Source of the DNA: Epiperipatus broadwayi | Taxonomy: Eukaryota > Onychophora > Udeonychophora > Euonychophora > Peripatidae | Length of the DNA stretch: 64,000 nt | Assembly (NCBI GenBank): GCA_028023455.1 | Contig: JAQFVV010012513.1 | Coordinates: 310,001-374,000 of the forward strand | Reading direction: 5' to 3' | In this document: positions 1 through 10,789 of the stretch, piece after piece | Layout: each line of letters begins with the position of its first letter | How positions within the stretch are numbered: position 1 is the first letter of the stretch | Position numbers and translations under genes: made by a program | Notes under the pieces: model-generated | What the model was told of the DNA's origin: nothing | The model's database searches: none | Seen by the model: only the letters and a program-made list of their open reading frames with translations

Positions 1-394
1 CTAAAAGTATTATAAATTAGAACTTATGTATGTATATGCGTATATATATATTAGATCATGTACATAATTTTGAAATCGTAAGAAACGATTATAATATTGC
101 AAAATAAAACATTTTCTAATTTTTTATTTAAATAATAATTTGATATAAATATTCGAACGTGTATGTAATATATATTATAGGTATAATTCCAGTAAACTTA
201 ATATAATTTTCAGTTTACTTTTTATTTTATATATTTTAATCGTTGTCAAAAGTCTATTTTTTCTGCATACTAATTAGGTTTGCAAATTAATTACATACGT
301 TTGCTTATGATTTTTATCGCAAATTTTAAAATCTTAGTAAGAACTTGTAAACAATAATTATAATCCCAGGAAATTTTCTATTGAAATCGCAAAT
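1..394. other. A+T-rich flank, no feature seen
   Basis: Low-complexity A+T-rich sequence with several short (TA)n stretches. I see no coding potential, tRNA-like fold or inverted repeat here. It ends where a possible 5' terminus of the hAT element begins. Confidence 0.5.
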
Positions 395-766
395 CAGGCC
401 TGGCAGGCCACCTGTGTTAATTAGAAAAATATATGATAACAAAAGGAAATCTTGCCAATGGTAAAACTAAAATTTTCAATCAAGCGTAAAAAACTGGACA
501 CTTGAGTTATTTTAAAACCTGACCATTTTTAATGTCAATGGCTGAATATTTCCAATTTATTAGCTGCCTTTTTTAGGTAAACAAGTTAAACAACTTCTTC
601 CCCTCCGCGTATAGAGTTTTGTATTTTGGCGCAAGAAGTAATTTGTGTTGGACATCTAAATTAGCGATATATAATCTTAAGTATTAAGATACATGATGTA
701 AATATATAAATTAGAGTCCATATTTATTTATTTATTACATTTGAAAATTATTTTAAAGTGGCGTTC

Positions 767-3263
767 ATGAGTAAAAGTAATATGGAATCAAAAACTAAGA
801 AAAAACTATCCGGTGCACAAAATCGTAAATGCCAAGCTGAAAAAATAGCAAACATTAAAAAACAAAGTGGATCACTTAATAAATATCTTAAAATATCAAC
901 TGCTTCTGAAATAGCTTATACTCAACAAGAACCAGAACCGTGCACATCATCTAGATCACAGGGAACTGTTGAAAATATTGAACAAGATTTTAGTAAGAAA
1001 CAGTTAAGTGACAACAAAGTCATTGTGCCAATATCATATCAAATGTGTACAAATTTAGAAGATCCAGCTGAATGGAATAAAATCGATGACAAACTACGTG
1101 TTATTTTAGTAGAAATGGGGCCTGTTCAAAAGAAAGATATTATATATCCGAACGATGTACATGGCCGTAAATTTTCTGATGTATATTATAATAGAAAAAT
1201 GGAAAACGGAGAAGTAGTTTTTCGAAAATGGCTTATTTATTCCGAAATTTTGAACTCTGTGTTTTGCTTTTGTTGCAAAGTTTTTGGATCTACTGAATCT
1301 AGCCTCATAGAAGGATACAATAATTGGAGAAATTTAAGTACAACTTTACACAGACATGAAACTAGTATGGCTCACATGAAAAGTTTATTGAATTGGAATG
1401 AACTTGAGAAAAGATTAAAAAACAAAATTACTATTGATTGTCAATCTCAAAATTTATATGAAATGGAAAAGAAACATTGGAGGAGTGTTTTGGAATGGCT
1501 GATTGAAATTATCAAATTCCTTGGTAGTCAAAATTTAGCATTTCGCGGATCATCTGATAAATTATACGAAAAAAATAACGGAAATTTTAAAAAATTAATT
1601 GAATTATTTGCGAAGTTTGATCCCGTTATGGAAAATCATGTTGAGAGGGCCCTAGATCAAAACAATAGAGTACATTATTTGAGCAAAGATAGCCAAAATG
1701 AATTATTGGAAATTTTAAGTACAGCAATTAGGGAAACAATTTTATTATCGATAAAGAAATCCAAATATTATTCTATTATTTTAGATTGTACACCAGATGC
1801 AAGTAAAACTGAACAAATGACCATAATTATTCGCTTCGTTTTTTGTAATAATGGAACGGTTAAAATTAGAGAAAACTTTTTAGGTTTCATAGATATAACA
1901 GATTCCACTGGACGAGGTTTATGTACAACAATAATTGAACAACTGGAAAAATGGAAGATTCCCATTGAAGACATGCGTGGTCAAGGGTATGATAATGGGG
2001 CCAACATGAAAGGCAAAAAGGCTGGACTTCAAAATTTGATTTTAACCAAAAACCCTCGTGCATTTTACGTACCATGTGCTGCTCATTCTTTAAACTTAAT
2101 CATAAACGATGCCGCCAAAGTCAATGTAGATACAATTGGTTTTTTTGCAATTGTTCAAAAAATATACAATTTTTTTTCATCATCTTATAAATGGTGGTCA
2201 ATCCTTTTAAAATTTATTAAAACTTTAACTCTAAAACAACCATCACAAACACAATGGGAAAGCAGAATTGATGCAATCTGCCTCTACGGTATCAGTTGGG
2301 TGAAATTTATGATGCACTCTATGAAATAATGAACAACGAATCTTTTAATAGAGAAATTCAACATGAAGCTCAATCACTCTGCACTAACCTTAAAGATTAC
2401 AAATTTATTTGTTCTTTAATAATTTGGCATGATATATTAAATAGAATAAATCCTGTCAGTAAAATGCTCCAAAATGTAAATATGAATGCTTCACTTGCTT
2501 TAGAATCGATCGCAAATCTAAATAAATTTTTACGAGAATATCGATCAGATTCAAATTTCAAAAACATTCTCAAAATTGCAGATGAACTTAGCGAAGAGGT
2601 TGATGGAGAGAAAGAATTTAAAACTGCCAAAGAAGTTCGACAACGGAAAAAAAACTCGTCAATTTGATTACGAGCATCAGGACAAAACACCTCAAATACC
2701 TGAAGAAAAATTTAAAATAAACATGTTTTTTACACTTTTAGATGTAGCGATTAATTCTTTAACAGAACGCTTTGAACTCCTCGAAGCATGTTATAATAAT
2801 TTCAATTTTCTATATAAAATATCAGAAATTAATAAGATCGATCTTACAAGCAAAATGCAAAGATTTAGAAAATATTTTGAAATTTGATAACAGTAAAGAT
2901 ATTAATGCTACAGATTTATTCGACGAATTATGTGCTTTTCGAGATATTTTTCAAAAGGATTTTTTAAATTCTCAAAACCCTTTCGAAACACTTAATTTTA
3001 TAGTTTCTAATAATTTATCTATGCCAAACTTATCAATAGCTTTAAGAATATTACTAACATTACCTGTTAGTGTTGCAAGCGGTGAACGCTCTTTTTCTAA
3101 GTTAAAATTAATTAAAACTTACTTGAGAACAACTATGTCACAAAAACGGCTTGTTAATTTGGCATTAATTGCTATTGAAAATGATATTTGTGCAGAACTG
3201 GAAATAAATACAATCATATCAAGGTTTATTAATATGAAGTCAAGGAGTATAAAATTATTATAA
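767..3263 (+). pseudogene. hAT transposase (ZMYM1/DUF4371-like), frameshifted
   Basis: In an intact element this protein binds the transposon ends and catalyses excision and integration through an RNase H-like fold. The open frame extends back to a GTG at 758; the first in-frame ATG is 767. Domains in order: a basic N-terminus; a TTF-type zinc finger (FCFCCKVFG followed by an HRHE..MAH histidine cluster); the catalytic core with SIILDCTPDASKTEQM, then GYDNGANMKGKKAG and VPCAAHSLNLI; and the hAT C-terminal dimerisation region with SVASGERSFSKLK. The frame changes near 2280, again near 2640 and again near 2865, giving three overlapping pieces ending at 2329, 2667/2887 and 3263. The original product would have been roughly 830 residues. 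The gene is almost certainly dead. Family assignment is firm; subfamily is inferred. Confidence 0.88.
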
Positions 3264-3615
3264 TTATAACATGTTTTGTAATGCATTTACTTTTTTTAAC
3301 TGTATTTTCTTTTTTTTTAATATTAAAAATTATTTATTTACATTGCCTTGTTTGTTTCCCTTAGAAAGATTTTGTACACTAATATTTATAACATGTAGGT
3401 GGTATACATTAAAGTGACCAGATTTTAGCATTGGTAAAACGGGACACCATTGACCGGGGGGGGCTGATTAAAAATTTGGTTTATATGGAGCGTTTATATA
3501 GATATAGCGTACATTAATAATAATAAATTAAATATGTATGTTTGTAATATTATCTTTTTTTAAAATTATTTCATTTATAAATTGTAAATTTATTATTAAA
3601 TTTGCTAATATTTGC

Positions 3616-3900
3616 ATAAATTTAGAGGTTAGAAAAATTAGCAAAAATTTTAAAAATAATGGGTTTGTTAAAAACAGACAGTGACGCAAATAATAAATAT
3701 GAAATTTAAAAAAAAAAAAATATTTGAGATTAAAATATGTAAATGTTTTTCGAAAATTATTTTAAACATTTAAATATTTTAATCTCAAACATTATTTTTT
3801 TTTAATTTATTATATATATATATATTTGAATCACTCTGTCTATTTTTAACAAACACATTATTTTTAAAATTTCTGCAAATTTTTCTAACATCTAAATTTG
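3616..3900. repeat. Long foldback inside the MITE
   Basis: Two arms of about 70 bp (3616-3683 and 3828-3900) are reverse complements with few mismatches; both contain tttgttaaaaacagacag or its complement. A second nested pair around 3718-3805 shares atttgagattaaaatat and its complement. The whole segment can fold into one long hairpin. Confidence 0.75.
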
Positions 3901-3904
3901 CCGT

Positions 3905-3961
3905 GTTAAATTATATATTATTTCATACAAACCGTTTGTATGAAATAATATATAATTTAAC
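3905..3961. repeat. Perfect 28-bp inverted repeat with 1-nt spacer
   Basis: Arms 3905-3932 and 3934-3961 are exact reverse complements around a single C at 3933. No mismatch was found on reading base by base. Confidence 0.9.
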
Positions 3962-3971
3962 AATCAATTTT

Positions 3972-3999
3972 ATGCTATTTTTGATATCAAAAATAGCAT
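3972..3999. repeat. Perfect 28-bp palindrome
   Basis: The 28 bases are self-complementary without spacer, centred on gatatc. It lies 10 bp after the previous perfect inverted repeat and belongs to the same MITE interior. Confidence 0.9.
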
Positions 4000-5100
4000 T
4001 ACATCGTGCATTCTTTCTAAAAATCATGACTTTTTTAAAACGCCACGGGACACGGTCGGGTCACCTTAGTAAACATACATATTGACAGGGGCGCCAAAAT
4101 CAAATTTGCATGCGGGCGCCTAGTACCCAGCGCCGGCCCTGCTAAGGAGCCATGTGATATTTAGGCAGGTTAAATTTTGATATACGAATCTTTAGCCGTT
4201 TTTTCCACCTCTCTACCACTTTCTAAACAGAACAAGACAATAATAGAAATTCATGAAAATTGCTTTACATCTCTCTAATGCTCTATAAGGTATCTATTCA
4301 TTTTCTCAGAAGAATATTACATTTCTTGATAATATTTAGTAATTGTTACATTTGGATGAAGAAGCGTCAAACTTATTCCACCTACAACTTTGATACAATC
4401 CATTCTAGATAAATACAATAATGATTATCAATAATCATTTATTAAATTAGAGATTATCTCTAGCCCAGATGTGTGCTTTAAACTTTAGTTAAAGATTAAT
4501 ATATCTGTTTATTTAATTAAACACACACAAATAAAGTGATTGTTAGCTGTCTAAAAAATTAATTTTTTAAAAAATAAATAAATTGAACACAATTTGATTT
4601 TTGCATTGTGTTATCAATATATGAAGAAATGCTAATTTTAATTTTCTAATCCAAAGATTGGACATGGGGTTGTATCTATATATGGGTAAATCAAAATGTT
4701 TTTAGTAGGTATTTTGCATTGTTAAAGCCAGGAAATGTTGGTACAATATTTAATATACATGTCCTGGTATTTTTCAATGGGAGAATATTCTAAAAGCGTT
4801 TTTAATGCTAATACTTTCTGGTTTGTATACATATTTCCGATTTTGGTATTCACTTATAATTTTGAGATTCATACAACAGTATCTACAACTCTTTATAAAT
4901 AAACATGAATGCTTTTATTACACAAGGGTTCATAAGGAATTTATGAGCATCTGAGATGCTTCTAACTGAAATCAATTCAAGGACCTTATATTCCAATATC
5001 TGTCATTCTACCATGCCACTAAATCCTATAGTACTTTAATTGATATCTTGCTACTCTACCTTGCATTTTCATTGCAAAAGTGCTTTTCTAGTTTTGAATT

Positions 5101-5310
5101 TTTATCAGTATAATGTATTGGATATATTTTTCCTACCAGGTATTAGCTATAAAGTCATGCTTTACTTCTAGGTCCAAAACTGTATAGCTTGAGGATCAAG
5201 AAATTAGTTTATTTCAAATAAGATTTAATCAAAAATCTCGATTGTATCTAGATGTTTTAAAACTTACAAGCAGATATTGTAGCTGGGGACCAAAACACAC
5301 AGACCATTAA
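5101..5310. repeat. Internal direct repeat, copy 1
   Basis: This copy matches 5541-5750 about 440 bp downstream. Shared blocks include taatgtattgg, ccaggtat and the order of the T-rich segments after it. The copies are diverged, so the duplication is old. Confidence 0.6.
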
Positions 5311-5408
5311 ATCGGTGTCTAGATATTGATATATCATGTTTTCTAAGACAATAAAGCCAATTACTCAAGGCTTTAAAAGATTTATAAATGTAGATGATAA
5401 CAATTAAC

Positions 5409-5499
5409 CCTTAAGCTATCAACAATCTCAACCTGTAGTCAAGGCAACCTTAACTACAAGGTTGTCTTGACTACAGTTGAGATTGTTGATAGCTTAAGG
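5409..5499. repeat. Strong hairpin, 43-bp arms
   Basis: Arms from 5409 and back from 5499 pair almost perfectly around a short spacer at 5453-5457. The arm sequence ccttaagctatcaacaatct and its complement are visible. A related segment (caacaatct, then gtcaaggcaacct) occurs at 47060-47092, so this is probably a small mobile foldback unit. Confidence 0.75.
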
Positions 5500-5540
5500 A
5501 TTGATCATTATTATATAATGTTTTCTACGTACTACTACTT

Positions 5541-5750
5541 TCATCAGTAAAATGTATTGGCTGTAATTTATCTTGCCAGGTATGAGGCATTAATTATGGA
5601 TATATGATTTATTTATATGTCTGAAAACTATGCAAAATAATGAAAGATCAAAAAATTACCCTATTTCATGTAAAGTTTAATGAAAATCACAATTGTAAAT
5701 CTGATTTTTTAAACTTGTGGTCAAATGTTTCTGCTGTTGTATAATAAATA
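5541..5750. repeat. Internal direct repeat, copy 2
   Basis: Diverged partner of 5101-5310. A shorter duplicated motif, taatttggaaagttag/tact, also recurs just downstream at about 6010-6040 and 6130-6152. Confidence 0.6.
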
Positions 5751-7345
5751 GATCTAAACATTTTAATTTAACAAAATCTAACCCTTCTTCTTCTACAACA
5801 TATTTTATAGAAGAATCAAAACAAACTCATTTACCAATTCTTTCAATTTAATATTAACAGTGTATGGGAGGTACATGAAATTGTGGGTAAGGTTTAGTTT
5901 AAGGTGTGAAGTCTGTTTGAAGCAATGAAACCAACAGTTGTGTTATAGATTTTTTTTCTGGCTAGTCTGATTGAATTGTGAATTTGGGTTGCATCTAATA
6001 CATCAAAAAATGGCTAATAATTTGGAAAGTTAGTACATTGATATTGGTATTTATATGTTGTCTGATGTATATTTTTATATAATATAGTTATGCAGGCTAA
6101 CGTTTATTTTATCTGCTATAATAAAAGGTGGCTAGTAATTTGGAAAGTTACTACTATGGTTTCAGTCTAGCTCTTCTGGCCAATGATGGCATAATCATTT
6201 TGTGATTAACTTTATTAAGATGGTATTCTAAATGCAATCAATACACTGCCGATAAATCACTCTACATGATTTAGTTTTTTAGAACATGCTGCTATCATCA
6301 GACAGAAGTATGAAAATCATCTCTTAACTATTATCTAGTAACATATTATGTTGCCTGTCTATGGAACCATCACTTCAATTTATCTCATTTTTTTAAATAT
6401 TATTTTTTTAAATTGACTAAAAATTCACTAATATTATTAAAAAAATCTAATCCTGTTTAAGTACTCTGTATATAAGATGGTGATTACATAAAAAATGTAC
6501 ATAAAAAAGTAGGACACATATATGAAATAAAATGTGAGAATTAGCTGTTGGCAATAAATAGTATTCTAGTATAGAAAATAAAAAAGGACTAATGAAGGTA
6601 TAAAGAGATTAAAGAAAGCAATGGAGGCATGCATGACTAAATGGTAGATAGTAAGAAAAAGGAAGTCACAATAGTACAAAATTTTCAAGATCAGAACTTG
6701 TCATCCAAGGTCATTTAAACAAAGAACCAACCAAAATAGTATAATTTCACTTCCCAAAATTACAAATTAAAAAAAGTCACAGAAACTGTAATGACAAATT
6801 ATAATAATGAGCAACTTACCATTGTGTAGTTAAAAAAAATAAAACAAAATGACCTAAGATCAGTCTATCAAATGATAAAAAGGAAAAACAGTCATTTTTA
6901 GTCTAAACAAATAATAAAGAGAATAAAATGCAGTGAAGATAAAAAGATTTATGAAATTTGAAGGTTTCAGAACTAGATGAATTTCAAAATGAACAATATG
7001 TCTCAAGTGTTGAAGAAATCTTATGTAAATATTACCAAATTAAAAAAAAACATAAGATAAGAATAGTATAAAGAATATGTGGTAATATTGAGGTTATTTA
7101 ATATATTTATAAAGACATTATGTGTGTGAAAAAGAAATGCAAATAATTCCATGTGTTTGTATGTTTAATTTTAAAAAATCAGATACATTAATCTTTAATT
7201 GAGTTTTAAAGTTTATATCTTTGCTAGAGATAATCTCTAGTTTAGTAAATGATTAATAATTGTCATTACTATATTTATCTAAAGGGGTTGGCGTCAAATA
7301 TATGGGTTGAGTTAATTTGACACTTTTATTTCAAAATGTAATTAA

Positions 7346-8016
7346 AACAGAATATAAATAGATAACAAAATTAATATATATATATTTTGCAACAAGGAAC
7401 ATAAACACTTTTTAAAATATGCATGAGAAATATTATCCAAATTAATTGAACACTCAGGTATTAAATGATTTAGAACCAGAATAGATATATTATCTTCTAT
7501 TAGATTTATTTTAAAAAACTTGGTAAAACTGTATTAGAAGAATGAGTATTGAGAATAGAAACTCCAGGATGCAGAAAACGTATACTATAAGAAATGTCAC
7601 GAACTATTTTATGTTGATATAAGTGATTCACATCAAATATATCACCGCTCAGTAAATATATTTCAAATTGATAAGGATTGAGATCAACGGAATATATTGA
7701 GGTCTTATGTCAAATAGAGATGATGATAATATTAATAGTAGTAGTAGTAATAGTAAGCGTAAGTGTACTGCTTCAATTTTATAGCTATTCGACCCATAAA
7801 ATTATATTTCAATTTTATTTAAATAAAAAATAGATTTCACTTGAATTTGATCAATAATCCATATTTTACCTGCACTTAGAAGTCTATATTAAATGAATTT
7901 GTATCTCATTAAACATAAAAAAAATAATAGTATGCATTACACATATGCTGATAAATAATCTTAAAAAGAGTTCATGATTTCTAAATAGCATTCTCAAAAT
8001 AATCTAAAATAGAAGA
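7346..8016. other. No recognisable feature
   Basis: A+T-rich sequence with a short (agt)n run near 7735-7755. No coding or inverted-repeat signal was found. Confidence 0.4.
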
Positions 8017-8420
8017 TTTGAACACAGACTTTCAAGCTTCCTTTAATCATCTACTCTACCTCATACAATGGATGCACATGACCACACCCATGTGAAAAAG
8101 ATAAATGATCTCTAATATGTGTATTTTGTGCTGACCCAGCACTCATTAGTTGGTCCAGATCATCGTCTCTCATGCTTATGTATATAATCAGTGCTTGGTT
8201 TATATTAAAATAATAAATCTTCACACTTTAATGGACAGGCTTCAATCCACTCTACTATCAATGTCTTTAGCCATTTTATACCACTGAAAATCTAATCATG
8301 GAACACCTAAATCTCTTGTTAATGCCAATATTATTGTCATACCCATGTTGACTTTAAATCACTCTGACCCCTCATGTAATTAAATACACAGAAGAGGAAT
8401 GGGCAGGAAGCAGGCTGAAC
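8017..8420 (-). mobile_element. Retrozyme-like repeat, family B copy 1
   Basis: One of six copies of a ~400-460-bp repeat in this window; the others are 8455-8812, 27900-28115, 41337-41800, 41830-42140 and 53100-53445. All share a hammerhead-like segment, a B-box-like block (gttcaaat followed by ccc) about 70-110 nt downstream of it, and the block tgtccattaaagtg. This copy and the next form an inverted pair separated by about 35 bp. Confidence 0.65.
8105..8163 (-). ncRNA. Hammerhead-like motif, decayed
   Basis: Read on the minus strand. Outer helix I pairs 8157-8163 with 8105-8111 (7 bp perfect). Helix II is gtgct/agcac (8138-8142 with 8128-8132). The core reads CTAATGA (G5 to A) at 8143-8149 and AAAA replaces GAAA at 8124-8127. 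The fold is kept but two invariant residues are lost, so cleavage is unlikely. Confidence 0.55.
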
Positions 8421-8454
8421 TTTATAATATTTTTTAAATAGTAGTAAATTTTAT

Positions 8455-8812
8455 AAACCTGGAGTACTTGGGCATGACAATAACATATTGGCATTAACAA
8501 GGGATATAAATACTCCACCACCAGATTTTTGTTGGTATGGATGACTTAAGAATTGGAGGGTGGAGTGGATTAAAGACTTCCTAATAAAGTGTGAAGATTT
8601 GCATTTTTTAATATAAACCGAGCAGTGATTATATATATGTGTGGGAGATGATGATCTGGACCAACTGATAAAAGTTGGTTCAGCACAATATATATATATA
8701 ATGGAGATCATTTATCCTTTTCACATGTGTGGTCATGTGTATCGGTTGTACGAGATAGAATAAATGGCTGAAGGGAGCTTGAAAGAAAGTCTGTATTCAA
8801 ATCCCCTATATT
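8455..8812 (+). mobile_element. Retrozyme-like repeat, family B copy 2
   Basis: Inverted partner of 8017-8420, with the same order of blocks on the opposite strand: the tggagtggattaaagact block, hammerhead-like segment, then gtattcaaatccccta at its end. Long foldback pairs like this can give double-stranded RNA if read through. Confidence 0.65.
8651..8711 (+). ncRNA. Hammerhead-like motif, decayed
   Basis: Outer helix I (atgatct at 8651-8657 with agatcat at 8705-8711) is perfect. Inner helix I is ccaa/atgg with one mismatch. The core is CTGATAA at 8665-8671 (G8 to A), helix II is broken and GAAA is lost. Best read as an inactive relic of the family B ribozyme. Confidence 0.45.
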
Positions 8813-9327
8813 ACATCTAGACTCCAGATATATAAAGAATACTTGTATTTAAAAAAATATAAAATAATATTAAGTATTAAAGTTGCTGTTTTCTTTATCA
8901 TTTTTTTAATAAAATTTAATTTTTTTAAAAAAAAAAAGTTCATAAAAGAAAACTCAGACATTTGAGAATAAATTATTGCGTATTTTTAACATACATACAA
9001 TGTTAATAATTATACATTTCTATTATTATGTTTCATTACAAACTGAATTATCCTAAATAAATATTTCAAGTTTATTCACCAGAAATTTAGAATTATTTTC
9101 ACTATAAAAATAAAATTAAGTTTATCAACACTTCCTGTAAAAATCCGAACGCAATACCACATTTTCAAATTTAAGCAGCGCCTGAATTTCAGCTGCAGTA
9201 GAATTTTAAGCTTGGAAAATTGAAAAATAATCTAAAAGTGACCTTATCATAAGTGTGGAATTAAAAATAAAAAACATTTTTATTTACTTAAATAGGAACT
9301 AATATAAATATAATCTGCTTATCTAAT
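8813..9327. other. A+T-rich, no feature seen
   Basis: Low-complexity sequence with A and T runs; nothing recognisable. Confidence 0.4.
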
Positions 9328-9800
9328 TTATTGCCAGTCTTCTTCAGACAAACTTTCACTTTCATCTTCACTTTCAGAATTTGAATTCTCATCTTCACTA
9401 TGGCACGCTATCTACATAGCTGCTATCGATGATCATAATACTACATGCACACATTTGTAGAGTGTAAAGCAAAGACACAATTGTTGGAGAGTGTGAAATT
9501 GGCAGAAATAAAATGATAAAATATTCACTTCAAATTAATATGGGTAATAAAAAAACTCAAAATTAAAATAGTCAGATACAACATGACTGTACACAACTGC
9601 TTTCAAACAGCAACTGGATTAACTCAAAGAATTGAGATTGGTGAATCATGAATAAACTGCTATGGACGATCACAATACTATCCACATGTATAGAGCATAT
9701 AGAAAAAACACAATTGCTGGTAAGTGTGAGATGAGGAGAAATAAGTTGTCAAGATGTTTGCTTCAAATTTAAGATACACCCTACTTTTACAGCTCCAAAA
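9328..9800 (-). mobile_element. Possible DNA-transposon tail with duplicated ~240-bp block
   Basis: On the minus strand, a short open tail ends at a TAA (9328-9330) and reads acidic residues ending SESLSEEDWQ; acidic C-termini of this kind occur in pogo/Tigger-like transposases. Upstream in-frame stops limit it to about 25 codons. A block around 9425-9530 recurs, diverged, at 9660-9790. The assignment is weak. Confidence 0.3.
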
Positions 9801-10627
9801 TTTGAATACCAAGTGTGGCTTATATTCGAAGTAATATGGTAGTCATGGATATTTTGTATTTTCTAGTGCCACTATATTGATATTATTAGTAAATACTTGA
9901 AAACAAATTATTACACAATGGTTCTGATTATATAGTTTAATCATATTTTATATAGATTATTTTAGGCCTATTAAACAATTAAACAAAACTACTATTTTGC
10001 AACTTATTACCAAAGGTAACAAATTATGAATAAATTTAAAATTAATAACTTTATTAAATGTTTTATTATTTATTTTATAAAAATGATTATATATCTTTTA
10101 ATTCTATTGTTTTTAAATGTTAGCATTATGTAAGATACAATACTTTTGCTTCAATGTCGTATAAAGCTTTATGAAAATCATACCATCAATCAAATTTCTA
10201 ATTATAAATTGTGGTTTATGTTAAGATAGTACTTTAATTAAATGGTTTTACTAAGACACGTCTTAATTAAATACTTATAAGAAACCTTGTCTTCACTTGA
10301 AAAAGCAATTTTTTAAAATAAAATTATAACCACTTTATTGATCCGTTTTAATTTCTAAAAAAGTAAATGGAATTGTTTATATATGTTAATAGTATCATTT
10401 TTTTCTTTTTTAGTCTTTTTTATTGCTTTATTTTAAAATTCTTTAAATTCTTCAGACATCTATTTTTCAAAGATTTACTGGAAAAGATAAAGAAAGCGGT
10501 TTTGGAAAGAAAAAGTCTCTTTTTTTTTTTTTTTTTACATGGAACATTATAGTGTCTTTGAAAAATGATACTCATTAGAATTCGTATTGTCTTTTTTATG
10601 TCAGAGAAGAGTGTATGGATATATATA
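9801..10627. other. A+T-rich, no feature seen
   Basis: Low-complexity sequence. The frame over 10367-10552 is T-rich and looks compositional rather than coding. Confidence 0.4.
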
Positions 10628-10644
10628 AAATAAATAACACTTCA
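10628..10644. repeat. 17-bp target-site duplication, left copy
   Basis: aaataaataacacttca, repeated exactly at 10756-10772 on the far side of the SINE. Confidence 0.9.
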
Positions 10645-10755
10645 AGTCAAGCGTTGTTAGCCGAGCGGTCAGTGCAGCGGCCTTGCAAGCAAGCAGTTGG
10701 TTGCACACGGTTGTTGCGTGTTCGCCTCCCGGCAGATGATATGACATATGAAAAG
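10645..10755 (+). mobile_element. tRNA-derived SINE, full copy 1
   Basis: A 111-bp unit whose body is almost entirely tRNA-like. It has an A-box-like tagccgagcggtcagtg and a B-box-like gtgttcgcctccc, with a long variable arm between them as in type II (Leu/Ser) tRNAs, and ends gatatgacatatgaaaag. The perfect 17-bp duplication on both sides shows target-primed insertion and recent age. RNA polymerase III would be the expected transcriber, with LINE machinery supplied in trans. Related copies: 23083-23178, 23424-23528 and 33469-33571. Confidence 0.85.
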
Positions 10756-10772
10756 AAATAAATAACACTTCA
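10756..10772. repeat. 17-bp target-site duplication, right copy
   Basis: Exact repeat of 10628-10644. Confidence 0.9.
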
Positions 10773-10789
10773 TAATTGACCAATTATGG

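Larger units (their letters stand above)
3410..4068. mobile_element. Non-autonomous hAT (MITE) nested in the larger hAT
   Basis: The two ends are imperfect inverted repeats: taaagtgaccagattttag at 3410, and the reverse complement of the 4068 end starting taaggtgacccgaccgtg. Both resemble the TAGGGTGACC-type termini of some hAT elements. An 8-bp target duplication flanks it: gtatacat at 3402-3409 and gtaaacat at 4069-4076 (one mismatch). The interior is non-coding and dominated by inverted repeats (3616-3900, 3905-3961, 3972-3999). It inserted into the 3' untranslated part of the host hAT, so it is the younger of the two. Confidence 0.75.
395..4141 (+). mobile_element. hAT-superfamily DNA transposon, broken copy
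   Basis: A former autonomous hAT element carrying a decayed transposase gene. The 3' terminus is seen directly: the reverse complement of 4082-4141 begins CAGGGCCGGCGCTGGG, a G+C-rich start typical of hAT ends. The 5' end is uncertain. CAGGCCTGGCAGG at 395 is the best match, but the 8 bases outside the two ends (387-394 and 4142-4149) are not a duplication, so one boundary may be wrong or mutated. A second, non-autonomous hAT lies inside the 3' part at 3410-4068. The stretch 395-766 would be the 5' untranslated part and shows no ORF. Confidence 0.7.
4330..7345. mobile_element. DNA transposon-like element with ~200-bp terminal inverted repeats
   Basis: The left arm (about 4330-4530) and the right arm (about 7145-7345, reverse-complemented) align over most of their length. 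Both carry gagattatctctagc, tctagataaata or tttagataaata, and a gtcaaa-rich outer part. The interior has no ORF of note, so this is a non-autonomous or decayed element. Inside are a diverged direct duplication (5101-5310 and 5541-5750) and a strong hairpin (5409-5499). I cannot assign a superfamily: no transposase fragment is visible and the exact tips are not clear. Confidence 0.65.

Noticed and set aside
3903-4085. 60-codon frame
   Set aside because: Runs through perfect palindromes inside the MITE; compositional.
395-4149. Exact 5' border and target duplication for the outer hAT
   Set aside because: The 8 bases outside the proposed ends (tcgcaaat and ctaaggag) do not match.
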